Shown piece after piece: positions 25,476 to 34,234 of a stretch of DNA of 64,000 nt. The number at the start of each line of letters is the position of its first letter. Position 1 is the first letter of the stretch. Origin of the DNA: Taklimakanibacter sp050246735 (lineage in GTDB: Bacteria > Pseudomonadota > Alphaproteobacteria > Rhizobiales > Aestuariivirgaceae); NCBI GenBank assembly GCA_050246735.1, contig JBFWVM010000001.1:124001-188000 (forward strand), in the 5' to 3' direction. The translations under genes were made by a program, and so were the position numbers. The notes beneath the pieces are model-generated. The model was not told the origin of the DNA and ran no database searches. It saw only the letters and a program-made list of their open reading frames with translations.

Positions 25476-26255
25476 CTATGCCTGATTGATGGCCTCGAGC
25501 GATTCCGGGAGGATCTGGCCGCCGTCGACGATGATGGTCTGGCCGGTCACATAGCCCGCTTCCCGGGTGGCGAAATAGAGCGCGGCATAGCCGATGTCCT
25601 CGACGGTGCCGAGACGCTTCAGCGGGATCGAGGCGGCCATGGTCTTTTCGTAGTCGCCGCCGAGATCGGAAAGCCCCTCGGTGGCGATGTTGCCGGGCAT
25701 GACCGCATTGACCGTGATGCCGTATTTGGCGAGTTCGATGCAGGCGGTGCGCATGAAGCCGAGCTGGCCGGCCTTGGTGGCGCCGTAATGCGTCCAGCCG
25801 GGGAAGCCGGTCACCGGGCCGGTGATCGAGGAGGTGAGAATGATGCGGCCCTCGCCGCTCTTCTTGAGCGCCGGCAGGCAGGCCTTCACCGACAGGAAGG
25901 TGCCCTTGAGGTTGGTGTCGATCGTCTCGTCCCAGGTCTCGGTCGACATGTCCTCGATCTTCACCTGCGGGAAGATGCCGGCATTGGCGCACAGCACGTC
26001 GAGCCCGCCATGCGCCTCGACGGCGAAGTCGGCCGCCTTCCGCATGGCGGCGAAATCGGTGACGTCGGCGCCGAAAGCGGCGGCCGTGCCGCCGGCCTTG
26101 ACGAATTCGTCGGCCGCGGCCTTGGCCTTGTCCGCGTGGCGCGCGACGATGAGCACCTTGCACCCGGCCTTGGCGAAGACCCGGGCAATGCCCTTGCCGA
26201 TGCCCTTGCTGCCGCCGGTGACCAGGACGGATCTGCCTTTCAGCGATGTAAACAT
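25476..26255 (-). CDS. Short-chain dehydrogenase/reductase
   Basis: 259 residues from ATG 26255; a longer in-frame reading overlaps the next gene and has no ribosome site. Cofactor loop TGGSKGIGKG (13-22), NAG at 91-93, catalytic Ser143, Tyr157 and Lys161 in HYGATKAG, and the C-terminal YVTGQTIIVDGG are all canonical. It follows the importer genes on the same strand with a 31-bp gap, so it probably oxidises the imported polyol or sugar. It could alternatively serve the microcompartment pathway, but strand and position argue against that. Confidence 0.85.
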   Translation of the reverse strand: MFTSLKGRSVLVTGGSKGIGKGIARVFAKAGCKVLIVARHADKAKAAADEFVKAGGTAAAFGADVTDFAAMRKAADFAVEAHGGLDVLCANAGIFPQVKIEDMSTETWDETIDTNLKGTFLSVKACLPALKKSGEGRIILTSSITGPVTGFPGWTHYGATKAGQLGFMRTACIELAKYGITVNAVMPGNIATEGLSDLGGDYEKTMAASIPLKRLGTVEDIGYAALYFATREAGYVTGQTIIVDGGQILPESLEAINQA

Positions 26256-26286
26256 GGCGTGCCCTCTCTCATTTGATGCATGGATT

Positions 26287-27078
26287 TCACGATTGCTCGC
26301 GGCGGCGAAGCGTGACCAGCCAGTAGCCGCCGAACAGCAAGATGGCGGCACCGAAGGTCGACACCGTGCCGAGGACGGGGACCCCCGGCGTGTAGCCGGC
26401 CACCATCTTGGCGTAGAGATATTCGGGAATGGTCGTGTCGGCGCCGGTGGTGAAGAGCGACAGGGGGAAATTGCCCCAGGACAGAAGGAAGGCGAAAAGC
26501 GCGCCCGAGACGATGCCCGGCAGGAGGACGGGCAAGGTCACCTCGCGGAAGACCTGCAGGCGCGACGCGCCGAGATCGAAGGCCGCCTCCTCGAGCGCCG
26601 GATCGAAACTGTAGACCTGGATCGAGATCACGAGCGTCACCACCGGAATGATCCAGACGAGATGGGCGAAGACCGCCGTCATCCACGACATCTGCAAGCC
26701 GATGGCGTTGAACCAGAGGAGCAGGGCCAGGCCCAGCACCGATTGCGGAAAGAAGATCGGCAACAGCACGATCTTCTGGAACAGGGTCCGGCCCTTCCAG
26801 TTGTAGCGCGCAAAGGCAAGCGCGCCGAAGAAGGCGACAACCACCGCGACGGCGGTGACGCACAGGGCGATCAATATCGAGGTCTCGAAGAGCTGATGGA
26901 TCTCGATCGAATCGAAGGTCTTGCGCCACCAGTCGAGACCCCATTTCTGGATCGGGAACAGGAAATAGCGGCTCGCGGTCAGGGAGGCGAGCAGGATGCA
27001 GAGCGCCGGCACATAGACGAAGATCAGGACGGCCAGCGTCCAGGCCCAGATCAGCGCATGGCGGGTGCGTTCGGTCAT
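26287..27078 (-). CDS. ABC transporter permease, PotC-like
   Basis: 263 residues, BPD_transp_1 family with about six membrane segments. The EAA loop is visible as EEAAFDLGASRLQVFREVTLP, near residues 151-171. It is the second permease of a spermidine/putrescine-type importer encoded by four leftward genes (binding protein, ATPase, two permeases). Gap to the first permease gene is only 4 bp. The family also moves polyols, phosphonates and opines, so polyamine specificity is not implied. Confidence 0.9.
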   Translation of the reverse strand: MTERTRHALIWAWTLAVLIFVYVPALCILLASLTASRYFLFPIQKWGLDWWRKTFDSIEIHQLFETSILIALCVTAVAVVVAFFGALAFARYNWKGRTLFQKIVLLPIFFPQSVLGLALLLWFNAIGLQMSWMTAVFAHLVWIIPVVTLVISIQVYSFDPALEEAAFDLGASRLQVFREVTLPVLLPGIVSGALFAFLLSWGNFPLSLFTTGADTTIPEYLYAKMVAGYTPGVPVLGTVSTFGAAILLFGGYWLVTLRRREQS

Positions 27079-27082
27079 GGGC

Positions 27083-27949
27083 TCACCTCCTGCCCAGGAT
27101 GGCGTCGAGGTCGAAGCGCTTGAGCACCATGAGGACGAGCGTGCCGACGACGAGCATCAGGAGCACGGCGAGTGCCGCGCCCAGGGGCCAGTTCTGCGCA
27201 TAGGTGAAGGCGATCTCGATATCCTGGGTGATCGGGATGATCGTCTGCCCGCCCAGCACCTTCGCCTCGGTGATGGCGCCGACCGCCAGCACGAAGGTCA
27301 AGAGCAGGCCGATCATGATGCCGGGCATGGAGAGGGGCAGCTCGATCTCGCGGAAGATCTGCCAGCGCGAGGCGCCGAGATCGAAGGCCGCTTCGCGCGT
27401 GTCGTTGGGGACCATCGAGACCCCGAGGGTCATCGGGAACAGCATGAACGGCAGATAGACGTAGATCATGCCGAGCAGCACGATGCCGTGGGTGAACAGC
27501 CAGCTGTCGAGTTCGAGGCCGAACCAGGCCTTGAGGGTGCCGAGCAGCACGCCGTTCTTGATGAAGAACAGGATCCAGCCATAGAGCCGGACGTTCTCGG
27601 AGACGAAGAGGGGAAGGGTGAAGAGAAGCGTCAGGATCGCCGACCAGCGCCCGAAGACGCGCGCCAGTCCATAGGCGATCGGATAGCAGACCAGCGCCAG
27701 TATGGCGACGGTGAGCGTGGCGAAGAGCAGCGACCAGAAGAACGAGATGTAGCTGTTGCCGCTGAAGATCTCGGCATAGTTGGCGAGCGTCGGCGGATCC
27801 ATGAGGCCGAAGGAGCGCGGCGGCATGAAGCTGTAGGCGATCACCGCGAGTAGGGGGGCGGCGAAACCCACCGCCAGGAGGAGCATCAGGGGCAGGGCAT
27901 TGCGGGCGCCCTGGGACAGACCCTTGCCGCTGTCGTGAATGGCCGCCAT
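27083..27949 (-). CDS. ABC transporter permease, PotB-like
   Basis: 288 residues with a ~20-residue cytoplasmic lead, then six hydrophobic segments. The EAA loop reads TREAAFDLGASRWQIFREIEL. Its start overlaps the last base of the ATPase stop, consistent with one transcript. It forms the channel heterodimer with the PotC-like subunit. Confidence 0.9.
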   Translation of the reverse strand: MAAIHDSGKGLSQGARNALPLMLLLAVGFAAPLLAVIAYSFMPPRSFGLMDPPTLANYAEIFSGNSYISFFWSLLFATLTVAILALVCYPIAYGLARVFGRWSAILTLLFTLPLFVSENVRLYGWILFFIKNGVLLGTLKAWFGLELDSWLFTHGIVLLGMIYVYLPFMLFPMTLGVSMVPNDTREAAFDLGASRWQIFREIELPLSMPGIMIGLLLTFVLAVGAITEAKVLGGQTIIPITQDIEIAFTYAQNWPLGAALAVLLMLVVGTLVLMVLKRFDLDAILGRR

Positions 27950-29016
27950 CAGCCGGTCACCAGGATCGAATCCCGGGCGTCCCAGCCGATGAGGACGGTC
28001 TGGTCGAGCTGGAGGCTCGCGGATTGCTGGCGCAGCTTCTCGACGATGAACACGTTCTCTCCGACGCGGACCTGATACTGGATGCGCGAGCCCAGCGCGT
28101 ATTCATTGTAGAGCTTGCCTTCGAGCACGTTGTCGGCGTCCTGCGGCCCGGCGACGAAGCGGACGAATTCGGGACGGATGACGAGATGACCCTCGGTGAA
28201 GGCGTCCGGAACGGACGCCACGGCGAAGGTCCTGTCGAAGGCCTCGGCGGTGATCTTGCGGCTGCCGTTCATGGCGACCGGGATGACATTGACGTCGCCC
28301 ATGAACTCCGAGACGAACTTGTCCCGGGGCGCGGAGTAGATCTCGTTCGGGGTTCCGACCTGGACCAGCCGGCCCGCGCGCATGACGCCGATGCGGTCGG
28401 ACATCACCATCGCCTCCTCGAGCGAGTGGGTGATGTAGACGAAGGTCTTGCCGGTCTCGCGATGGATGTCCTTGAGCTCCTTCTCGAGCGTCTTGCGCAA
28501 TTTGTAGTCGATGGCGGACAACGGCTCGTCGAAGAACAGGATCTGCGGGTCGAAGGCCAGGGCGCGCGCCAGGGCGACGCGCTGGCGCTCGCCGCCCGAG
28601 CAGCGCAGCACCGACTTTCCGTAGTAGTCCTGCGGCAGGCGGAGCTGATCGAGCAGGGCGAGCGCCCGCTTCCGGCGCTCGGCGGCGGCGATGCCCCTGA
28701 TCTTGAGCGGGAATTCGATGTTCTCGCCGACGGTGCGGTGCGGAAACAGGGCGAGCGACTGGAACACCATGCAGGTCGGCCGCCGGTTGGCGGGAAGGTC
28801 GTTGATCCTGGCGCCGCTCAGGAGGATGTCGCCGCCCGAAGCCTGCTCCATGCCGGCCAGCATGCGGATGAGCGTCGTCTTGCCCGAGCCGGAAGGCCCG
28901 ACGATGGTGAAGAACTCGCCTTCGGCGATGACGAGATCGATGCCGTCGACGGCATTGAAGGTGCCGAAAGACTTGGAGAGGGACTTGAGTTCGAGGATAG
29001 GCTGGCGCTTTGACAT
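27949..29016 (-). CDS. ABC transporter ATP-binding protein, PotA-like
   Basis: 355 residues from ATG 29016. The N-terminal ATPase has Walker A GPSGSGKTT, Walker B ILFFDEPLSAID and the switch in YITHS. The C-terminal TOBE regulatory domain spans about 270-355. The signature loop is CSGGERQRVALARALAF rather than LSGGQ: Leu to Cys and Gln to Glu, an uncommon pair of substitutions, though still likely functional. It is preceded by the binding-protein gene across 162 bp. Confidence 0.9.
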   Translation of the reverse strand: MSKRQPILELKSLSKSFGTFNAVDGIDLVIAEGEFFTIVGPSGSGKTTLIRMLAGMEQASGGDILLSGARINDLPANRRPTCMVFQSLALFPHRTVGENIEFPLKIRGIAAAERRKRALALLDQLRLPQDYYGKSVLRCSGGERQRVALARALAFDPQILFFDEPLSAIDYKLRKTLEKELKDIHRETGKTFVYITHSLEEAMVMSDRIGVMRAGRLVQVGTPNEIYSAPRDKFVSEFMGDVNVIPVAMNGSRKITAEAFDRTFAVASVPDAFTEGHLVIRPEFVRFVAGPQDADNVLEGKLYNEYALGSRIQYQVRVGENVFIVEKLRQQSASLQLDQTVLIGWDARDSILVTG

Positions 29017-29178
29017 GCAATCCCGATGCATAAGGAGTTTGGGAGGCGGCGTGAACCCCTCTCCATCAAATTTCCTTCTTGCGCACGCGGCGCGGAAGAG
29101 ACGAAGAGCTCGCCCGTCGTCGAAGCTCCCTCTCTCCCGCTGCTTCGCCGGGGAGAGAGGGATCGAGACGGATCACAC

Positions 29179-30342
29179 TCAACCGGCCGAGGCTTCCTTC
29201 TTGGCCGCGGTCATGATGTCGAGGAGCTTGTCATAGTCCGGAACGATGTCGTACTCGACCGAGCGCGCCATCTCCTCATCGAGGGAGTCCCACTGGATGG
29301 TGTCGAGCTCGTCCTTGGTGAAGAGGTCGAAGCATTCCTTGTTGCCCATCTGGGTGACGGGATTGAAGGTGCCTTCGGCGAAGGCGACCGTGTGGGCGTT
29401 CTTCGGCTCCTGGACGTATTTCAGGAATTCGGCGGCGAGCGGCGAGAGGTTGGGATTGTTCACCACCGAGGTGATCTCGATCCAGGCGATGCCGCCCTTG
29501 CCGCCCTCCATGGGGCCCGATTTCGGCGTGATGCCGCGGATGTTCTTGGCGCCGTCGGCGCGCGCCGGCGAAGCCGAATAGGTGCCGCCGGTCAGATGGA
29601 AGTCGATCTCGCCCGAGACCAGCGCCTGGTTCATCGTGGCGATGTCGCCGACCGCCTTGGCACCCTTGAAGACGCGCTTCGCCGTCTCGGTGAATTTGGC
29701 GACCTGGTCCTCGGTATGATCCTTGAACGGGTCGAAGCCTGCGATGCAGCAGAGATCGAAGACGTTCCAGTCGTCGGATTCGAGGATGCCGTATTTCTTG
29801 TCGTTGGCCGGATCGTTCCACAGGTCCCAGCCCTGGTCCTCGGCCGCCTGGCGGCTGACCTTGTCGGTGTTGACGACGAAGGAATAGGGTCCGAAGCGCT
29901 GCGCCATGCCGATGAGCTGCTCGCCCTTGTCGTCCATCGCCCATTTATAGGGCGGCTTGAAGGCCGGCAGCATCTTCTCGAAATAGGGCTCGAAGGTGGC
30001 GCGGTCGAGCGGCTTGATCAGGCCTTCCGGCAGCATGATCTTGCGCGCCCAGGGATTGTTGACGTTGATGAGGTCCCACACATTCGTCTCGCCGGCGCGC
30101 AGCCGGTTGATCATGGTGGGATCATTGGTGAGGGATTCCGCCTTGACGGTGGCGCCTTTCGCCTCGCGGAACGGATCGAGCACCTGGGCCGAGTTGTAGC
30201 CCTCCCAGCACAGGATGTTGAGCTCCTTCTCGCGCGCGGCGAAGGCGCGGTCGGTGGTGAATTTCGTGCCGGCGGCAAAGGCGGCGGCAAAAGCGGCCGA
30301 CCGCTGCATGAAATTCCGGCGTGACAAGGGTGTTTTCAGCAT
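29179..30342 (-). CDS. ABC transporter substrate-binding protein, PotD/SBP type 1, Tat-exported
   Basis: 387 residues. The N-terminus has a twin-arginine motif, SRRNFMQ (7-13), then an Ala-rich hydrophobic stretch ending near DRAFA, so it is exported folded by Tat. The mature part begins LNILCWEGYNSAQVLDPF, typical of PotD/PotF-like proteins. It is first in the leftward importer operon, divergent from the TIM-barrel/AraM genes. Ligand unknown; a polyol or sugar acid suits the neighbours better than a polyamine. Confidence 0.88.
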   Translation of the reverse strand: MLKTPLSRRNFMQRSAAFAAAFAAGTKFTTDRAFAAREKELNILCWEGYNSAQVLDPFREAKGATVKAESLTNDPTMINRLRAGETNVWDLINVNNPWARKIMLPEGLIKPLDRATFEPYFEKMLPAFKPPYKWAMDDKGEQLIGMAQRFGPYSFVVNTDKVSRQAAEDQGWDLWNDPANDKKYGILESDDWNVFDLCCIAGFDPFKDHTEDQVAKFTETAKRVFKGAKAVGDIATMNQALVSGEIDFHLTGGTYSASPARADGAKNIRGITPKSGPMEGGKGGIAWIEITSVVNNPNLSPLAAEFLKYVQEPKNAHTVAFAEGTFNPVTQMGNKECFDLFTKDELDTIQWDSLDEEMARSVEYDIVPDYDKLLDIMTAAKKEASAG

Positions 30343-30661
30343 GCGACTTCCTCCATGGCTTTTATGCCCGCCGCTCCTGCGAGAGCGGGCTTATACGGAC
30401 GTTCCCGATCGTCGAGACTAATGTGGTTTCGTTCCAGCTTCTTGACTTTTGAGCTTCTCGATTTGACACTCTCCCTTCCTTTTATTCCTCCGACCGCATC
30501 ATGGTCATGAGCCCGCCCGAGACGAATGTTTCGGCGCGCCCCTCATGCCAGGTCGAGCAGAAAATCCGCGTCCCATTCTTCGCCGTGTCGGCGGATTCAG
30601 CTTGCGCCATCCATGTCAGGTATGCAACATATTTGTTGTAGTTCCAACATTGAGAGGCGAC
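30343..30661. promoter_or_regulatory. Divergent control region between importer and AraM operons
   Basis: 319 bp without a gene. Near the right operon there are three copies of a CAACA word: CAACA at 30625-30629 inverted against TGTTG at 30634-30638, and a further CAACAT at 30645-30650. These may be binding sites for the DeoR-type regulator encoded at 33.4 kb. GAGAGG lies before the ATG at 30662. TTGACA at 30463-30468 could be a -35. Assignment of the regulator is inference. Confidence 0.5.
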
Positions 30662-31336
30662 ATGGATTTCATCTTCATGCTGACGCATCACGACAAGACC
30701 GTCCAGAACTGTCTTGACGTCTATGATTGCCTCTCGGGCATCGGCCTGCGGCATGTCGGCTTCAAGGATGTGGGTGCCGACAAGGCGACGCTGAAGGAGC
30801 TCACCCGGCGAATCAAGGCGGACGGCTCGGTCGCCTATGTCGAGGTGGTGAGCCAGACGCCGGAAACCATCCGCCAATCGATCCAGGCCTCGGCGGAGCT
30901 CGGCGTCGACCGGGTGCTGGGCGGGCAGGACATCGCGCTCGCCATGGCGACCTTCAAGCACGGCGGTCCGACCTATTATCCCTTTCCGGGCCGTCCGACG
31001 GGCCATCCGACCAGGCTCGGCGGCACCGCGAACGAGGTCGAGGCCGACTGCCGCGGCGCGATGGGCTCGGGCTGCCCGGGCGTCGATCTCCTGGCCTATC
31101 GCGCGACCGAGGCCGATCCGATCGACCTGATCCGCGCGGCGCGCCGCGGTCTGGGCGAGAAAGGCTATCTCATCGTCGCCGGCAGCATCGATTCTCCCGA
31201 GCGCATCAAGGCGGTGGCGGCGGCCGGCGCCGATGCCTTCACCATCGGCTCGGCGGTGTTCGAAGACGCCTTCGCACAGGGCGTCAAGGGTGTCCGCGAT
31301 CAGTGCAAGGCCGTGCTGCGAGCGGTCGGGACATGA
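30662..31336 (+). CDS. Uncharacterised TIM-barrel protein
   Basis: 224 residues from ATG 30662. Family not recognised with certainty. The sequence has the strand-helix rhythm of small (beta/alpha)8 barrels, with a phosphate-binding-like end: YLIVAGSIDSPERIKAV and AGADAFTIGSAVFEDAFAQG, as in HisA/TrpC/thiamine-phosphate-synthase-like folds. An internal GGPTYYPFPGRPTGHP stretch is distinctive. It is 3 bp before the glycerol-1-phosphate dehydrogenase gene, so a phosphotriose- or polyol-phosphate-handling aldolase, epimerase or isomerase is plausible. Confidence 0.6.
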   Translation: MDFIFMLTHHDKTVQNCLDVYDCLSGIGLRHVGFKDVGADKATLKELTRRIKADGSVAYVEVVSQTPETIRQSIQASAELGVDRVLGGQDIALAMATFKHGGPTYYPFPGRPTGHPTRLGGTANEVEADCRGAMGSGCPGVDLLAYRATEADPIDLIRAARRGLGEKGYLIVAGSIDSPERIKAVAAAGADAFTIGSAVFEDAFAQGVKGVRDQCKAVLRAVGT

Positions 31337-31339
31337 CCG

Positions 31340-32638
31340 ATGGACGTGCTGCGGACGCTGCTCGACGGAGACTATCGCGATAGCGACACGGGCGAGCGCC
31401 TCCATGTCCCGGTGAAATCGCTGGTCATCCAGCCGAGCCTGGCCGGATGCGAGGCCGAGCTCGTCAAGGCGCTCGATCTGCCGACGCCCCATGCGGTCCT
31501 TTCGGACGACGACACCCACAGGGCCCTCGGCCACAGGGTCGAGGCGGCGCTCGGGTCGCTGGGCAATCCCATCGCGATCGGGCTGGGCCATAGGCCCCAT
31601 CCCGACGACAGGACGGCGGAACGCGTCATGGACGAGGGCGGGAAAGCGGGATCCTATGTCGCGGTGGGATCGGGGACGGTCTGTGATCTCGCGAAATATG
31701 CGGCGGCGCGGCAGGGCAAGCGCTGCGCCGTCTTCGCCACCGCGCCGTCGATGAACGGCTATACCTCGGTCAACGCCGCGATCACCGTCCAGGGGCACAA
31801 GAAGTCGCTCGCCGCCGTCTCGCCCGAAGGCGTGTTCGTCGACCTCGACGTCCTCGCCAAGGCGCCGAGGCGCCTCATCCAGGCGGGCTTCGGCGATGCG
31901 ATCTGCCGCACGACGGCGCAGGCCGACTGGCTGCTCGCCGGCCGCCTTCTGGGGCAGCCCTACCGCGCCGCGCCCTTCGCCTTCATCGCCGATCTCGAAG
32001 ACGAATTGATCGCAGATCCGGCGGCCCTGCTCAGGGGCGATCGCGCCGCCTTGAGCCGCCTCATCCGGATCCTGCTGCTCTCCGGCTTCGGCATGACGAT
32101 CTGCGGCGGCTCCTATCCGGCGAGCCAGGGCGAGCATCTGATCAGCCACCATATCGAGATGATGCCGCCCGCCGGCTGGGAGCCCGCATTGCACGGCGAG
32201 CAGATCGCGGTGACGACGCTCGTCATGGCGAGGCTCCAGGACCGGATCCTGGCGCGCGAGTCGCCGCCGCGGCTCGGCGCCAGCAAGGTCAGCGCCGGCG
32301 CGCTCAAATCGCATTTCGGCGAGGAGGTGGGCTCCACCTGCTGGGCGGACATCCAGCCCAAGCTCGCCGACGATGAGCGGGCGTCGCGCCTGAACGAGAG
32401 GCTCGAGACGATATGGCCGCATCTCAGAAGCGAGATCGAGCCGGCGCGCCGTCCGGCGGCCGAGGTCGATGCGGCGCTCGCCAAGGTCGAAGCGCCGCGC
32501 CGCTATTCCGCGATCGGCCTTTCGCGCAATGCCTTCAAGGATGCGATCCTGCATGCGCGGGAAATCCGGAACCGCTATACCTTCCTCGATCTTGCAGCCG
32601 ATTCCGGCCTGCTCGAACCGGAAAGTCTCATCGATTGA
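31340..32638 (+). CDS. sn-glycerol-1-phosphate dehydrogenase family (AraM-like)
   Basis: 432 residues, iron-containing alcohol dehydrogenase/dehydroquinate synthase superfamily. NAD loop VAVGSGTVCDLAKY (108-120), TAPSMNGYTS (134-143), metal ligands probably in GFGDAICRTT, GEHLISHHIEM and LHGEQIAVTT. AraM-type enzymes reduce DHAP to sn-glycerol-1-phosphate; related members act on other polyol phosphates. In Bacillus subtilis araM sits in the arabinose operon beside a HAD phosphatase gene, paralleled here. Overlaps the HAD gene by 4 bp. Confidence 0.82.
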   Translation: MDVLRTLLDGDYRDSDTGERLHVPVKSLVIQPSLAGCEAELVKALDLPTPHAVLSDDDTHRALGHRVEAALGSLGNPIAIGLGHRPHPDDRTAERVMDEGGKAGSYVAVGSGTVCDLAKYAAARQGKRCAVFATAPSMNGYTSVNAAITVQGHKKSLAAVSPEGVFVDLDVLAKAPRRLIQAGFGDAICRTTAQADWLLAGRLLGQPYRAAPFAFIADLEDELIADPAALLRGDRAALSRLIRILLLSGFGMTICGGSYPASQGEHLISHHIEMMPPAGWEPALHGEQIAVTTLVMARLQDRILARESPPRLGASKVSAGALKSHFGEEVGSTCWADIQPKLADDERASRLNERLETIWPHLRSEIEPARRPAAEVDAALAKVEAPRRYSAIGLSRNAFKDAILHAREIRNRYTFLDLAADSGLLEPESLID

Positions 32639-33447
32639 CGCAAACGCTTTCGCCCCTGTCCTCCTTCGCCCGTCCCGATCGCAAGGCGGTGAAGGCGGTC
32701 CTCACCGATATCGACGATACGCTGACCCTGCACGGGCGGCTGCCGGCCAGCGCCTACAGGGCGATGGAAGACCTGCATGGGGCGGGTCTCATCGTGATCC
32801 CGATCACCGGGCGGCCCGCCGGCTGGTGCGACCACATCGCCAGGATGTGGCCGGTCGACGGCATCGTCGGCGAGAACGGCGCCTTCTATTTCCGCTATGA
32901 CGACAAGGCGCGCAGGATGCAGCGCGTCTATGGGCAGCCGGCCGAAGAGCGCAAGGCCAACCGCGAGAGACTGGAGGCCCTCGGGGCGCGCATCCTCGAG
33001 GACTTCCCCGGCACCGCCATCGCTTCCGACCAGGCCTATCGCGAGATCGACATCGCGATCGATTTCCGCGAGGACGTGCCGCCTCTGCCGCTGGCGACGG
33101 CGGAGAATATCCGCCACGCCTTCGAGGCCGCCGGAGCCGTCGCCAAGGTCAGCTCCATCCATGTGAATGCCTGGTTCGGCAGGCACGACAAGCTCACCAT
33201 GACCCGGCGCATGCTGGAGGACTGTTTTGGCCTGGATGCGGACCGCGAGCGCGAGCGGATCGTCTATGCCGGCGATTCCCCGAACGACGCGCCGATGTTC
33301 GCCTTCTTTCCCAACGCCGTCGGTGTCGCCAATGTCGCGCCCTACAGGACCATCATGACCCATCTGCCGCGCTATGTGACGCGCGCCGAGGGCGGCGACG
33401 GCTTTGCCGAACTGGCGCAGGCCCTGCTGGAGGCTCACCATGGATAG
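32635..33447 (+). CDS. HAD-superfamily phosphatase (type IIB, sugar phosphate)
   Basis: 270 residues from TTG 32635, overlapping the AraM-like stop (TTGA); no earlier ATG or GTG suits the frame and the first ATG is far inside the domain. Motif I TDIDDTLTLHG contains the nucleophile Asp pair, motif II is PITGRPAG, and motif IV YAGDSPNDAPMF. Related enzymes hydrolyse mannosyl-3-phosphoglycerate, phosphoglycolate or sugar phosphates. In this operon it probably removes a toxic or dead-end phosphate ester. Overlaps the DeoR gene by 8 bp. Confidence 0.82.
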   Translation: MTQTLSPLSSFARPDRKAVKAVLTDIDDTLTLHGRLPASAYRAMEDLHGAGLIVIPITGRPAGWCDHIARMWPVDGIVGENGAFYFRYDDKARRMQRVYGQPAEERKANRERLEALGARILEDFPGTAIASDQAYREIDIAIDFREDVPPLPLATAENIRHAFEAAGAVAKVSSIHVNAWFGRHDKLTMTRRMLEDCFGLDADRERERIVYAGDSPNDAPMFAFFPNAVGVANVAPYRTIMTHLPRYVTRAEGGDGFAELAQALLEAHHG

Positions 33448-34234
33448 GCTGTCCAAGCGCGAAAGACAGGATCGCATCCTGACCCGGCTCAACACCACGG
33501 TCGCGGTGCGCATCTCCGATCTCGCCGAGGAGTTCGACGTCACCACGGAGACGATCCGGCGCGACCTCGATGCACTGGCCGAGCGCGGCCTGCTCGCCCG
33601 CACCTATGGCGGCGCGGCGATGCGGGCGCTCACCGACGAGCCGGGCATCGCCACGCGCGCCCAGACCAATGTCGGGGAACGCGAGCGCATCGCGCTCGCC
33701 GCGGCCCGCCTGGTGAAGTCGGGCGACGTCCTCATCATCGATGCAGGCTCCACCACGGCGCATCTCGCCAAGGTCCTGGCCCAGCTTCCCATCGCATTCA
33801 GGGCGATCACCAATTCGATCGGCGTGGCGCGCGTCCTCGGCCATTCCGAGACCGCCTCGGTCCTACTGTGCCCCGGCGACCTGAGGCTCACCGAAGAAGG
33901 CGTGTTCGGCACCGAGACCCTCGATTTCCTCGACCGCTATCATGCCGATCTCGCTTTCGTCGGCGCCGGAGGGTTCACGGCGAGCGAGGTCAGCGACGCG
34001 GACGCGGCGGCGGTGGCGGTCAAGCGCAAGGTCATCGGCCGGGCCGAGCGCGTCTATCTGCTGGCGGATCACACCAAGGCGGGCATCACGCAATATGCCA
34101 CGATCTCCTCCTGGGACGCCTTCGACGGCCTGATCACCGACAGAAGGCCCGACGACGCGCTGGCGCGCGCGCTCGCGGGCGCACAGGTCGAATTGCGGGT
34201 GGCCGAGCAGGGGAAGGCTGGCTTCGCTGCATGA
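33440..34234 (+). CDS. DeoR-family transcriptional regulator
   Basis: 264 residues. N-terminal HTH ERQDRILTRLNTTVAVRISD and VTTETIRRDLDALAERGLL, then a DeoRC sensor domain (IIDAGSTTAHLAKVL, FVGAGGFTASEVSDAD) that binds sugar phosphates. It lies inside the operon that it probably represses, between the phosphatase and kinase genes with overlaps at both ends. The CAACA-type repeats at 30.6 kb are candidate operators. Confidence 0.9.
   Translation: MDRLSKRERQDRILTRLNTTVAVRISDLAEEFDVTTETIRRDLDALAERGLLARTYGGAAMRALTDEPGIATRAQTNVGERERIALAAARLVKSGDVLIIDAGSTTAHLAKVLAQLPIAFRAITNSIGVARVLGHSETASVLLCPGDLRLTEEGVFGTETLDFLDRYHADLAFVGAGGFTASEVSDADAAAVAVKRKVIGRAERVYLLADHTKAGITQYATISSWDAFDGLITDRRPDDALARALAGAQVELRVAEQGKAGFAA

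Noticed and set aside
30482..32554. 690-codon minus-strand frame across the TIM-barrel and AraM-like genes
   Set aside because: No recognisable motifs and an Arg-rich shadow composition; the plus-strand genes are conserved families with tight junctions.
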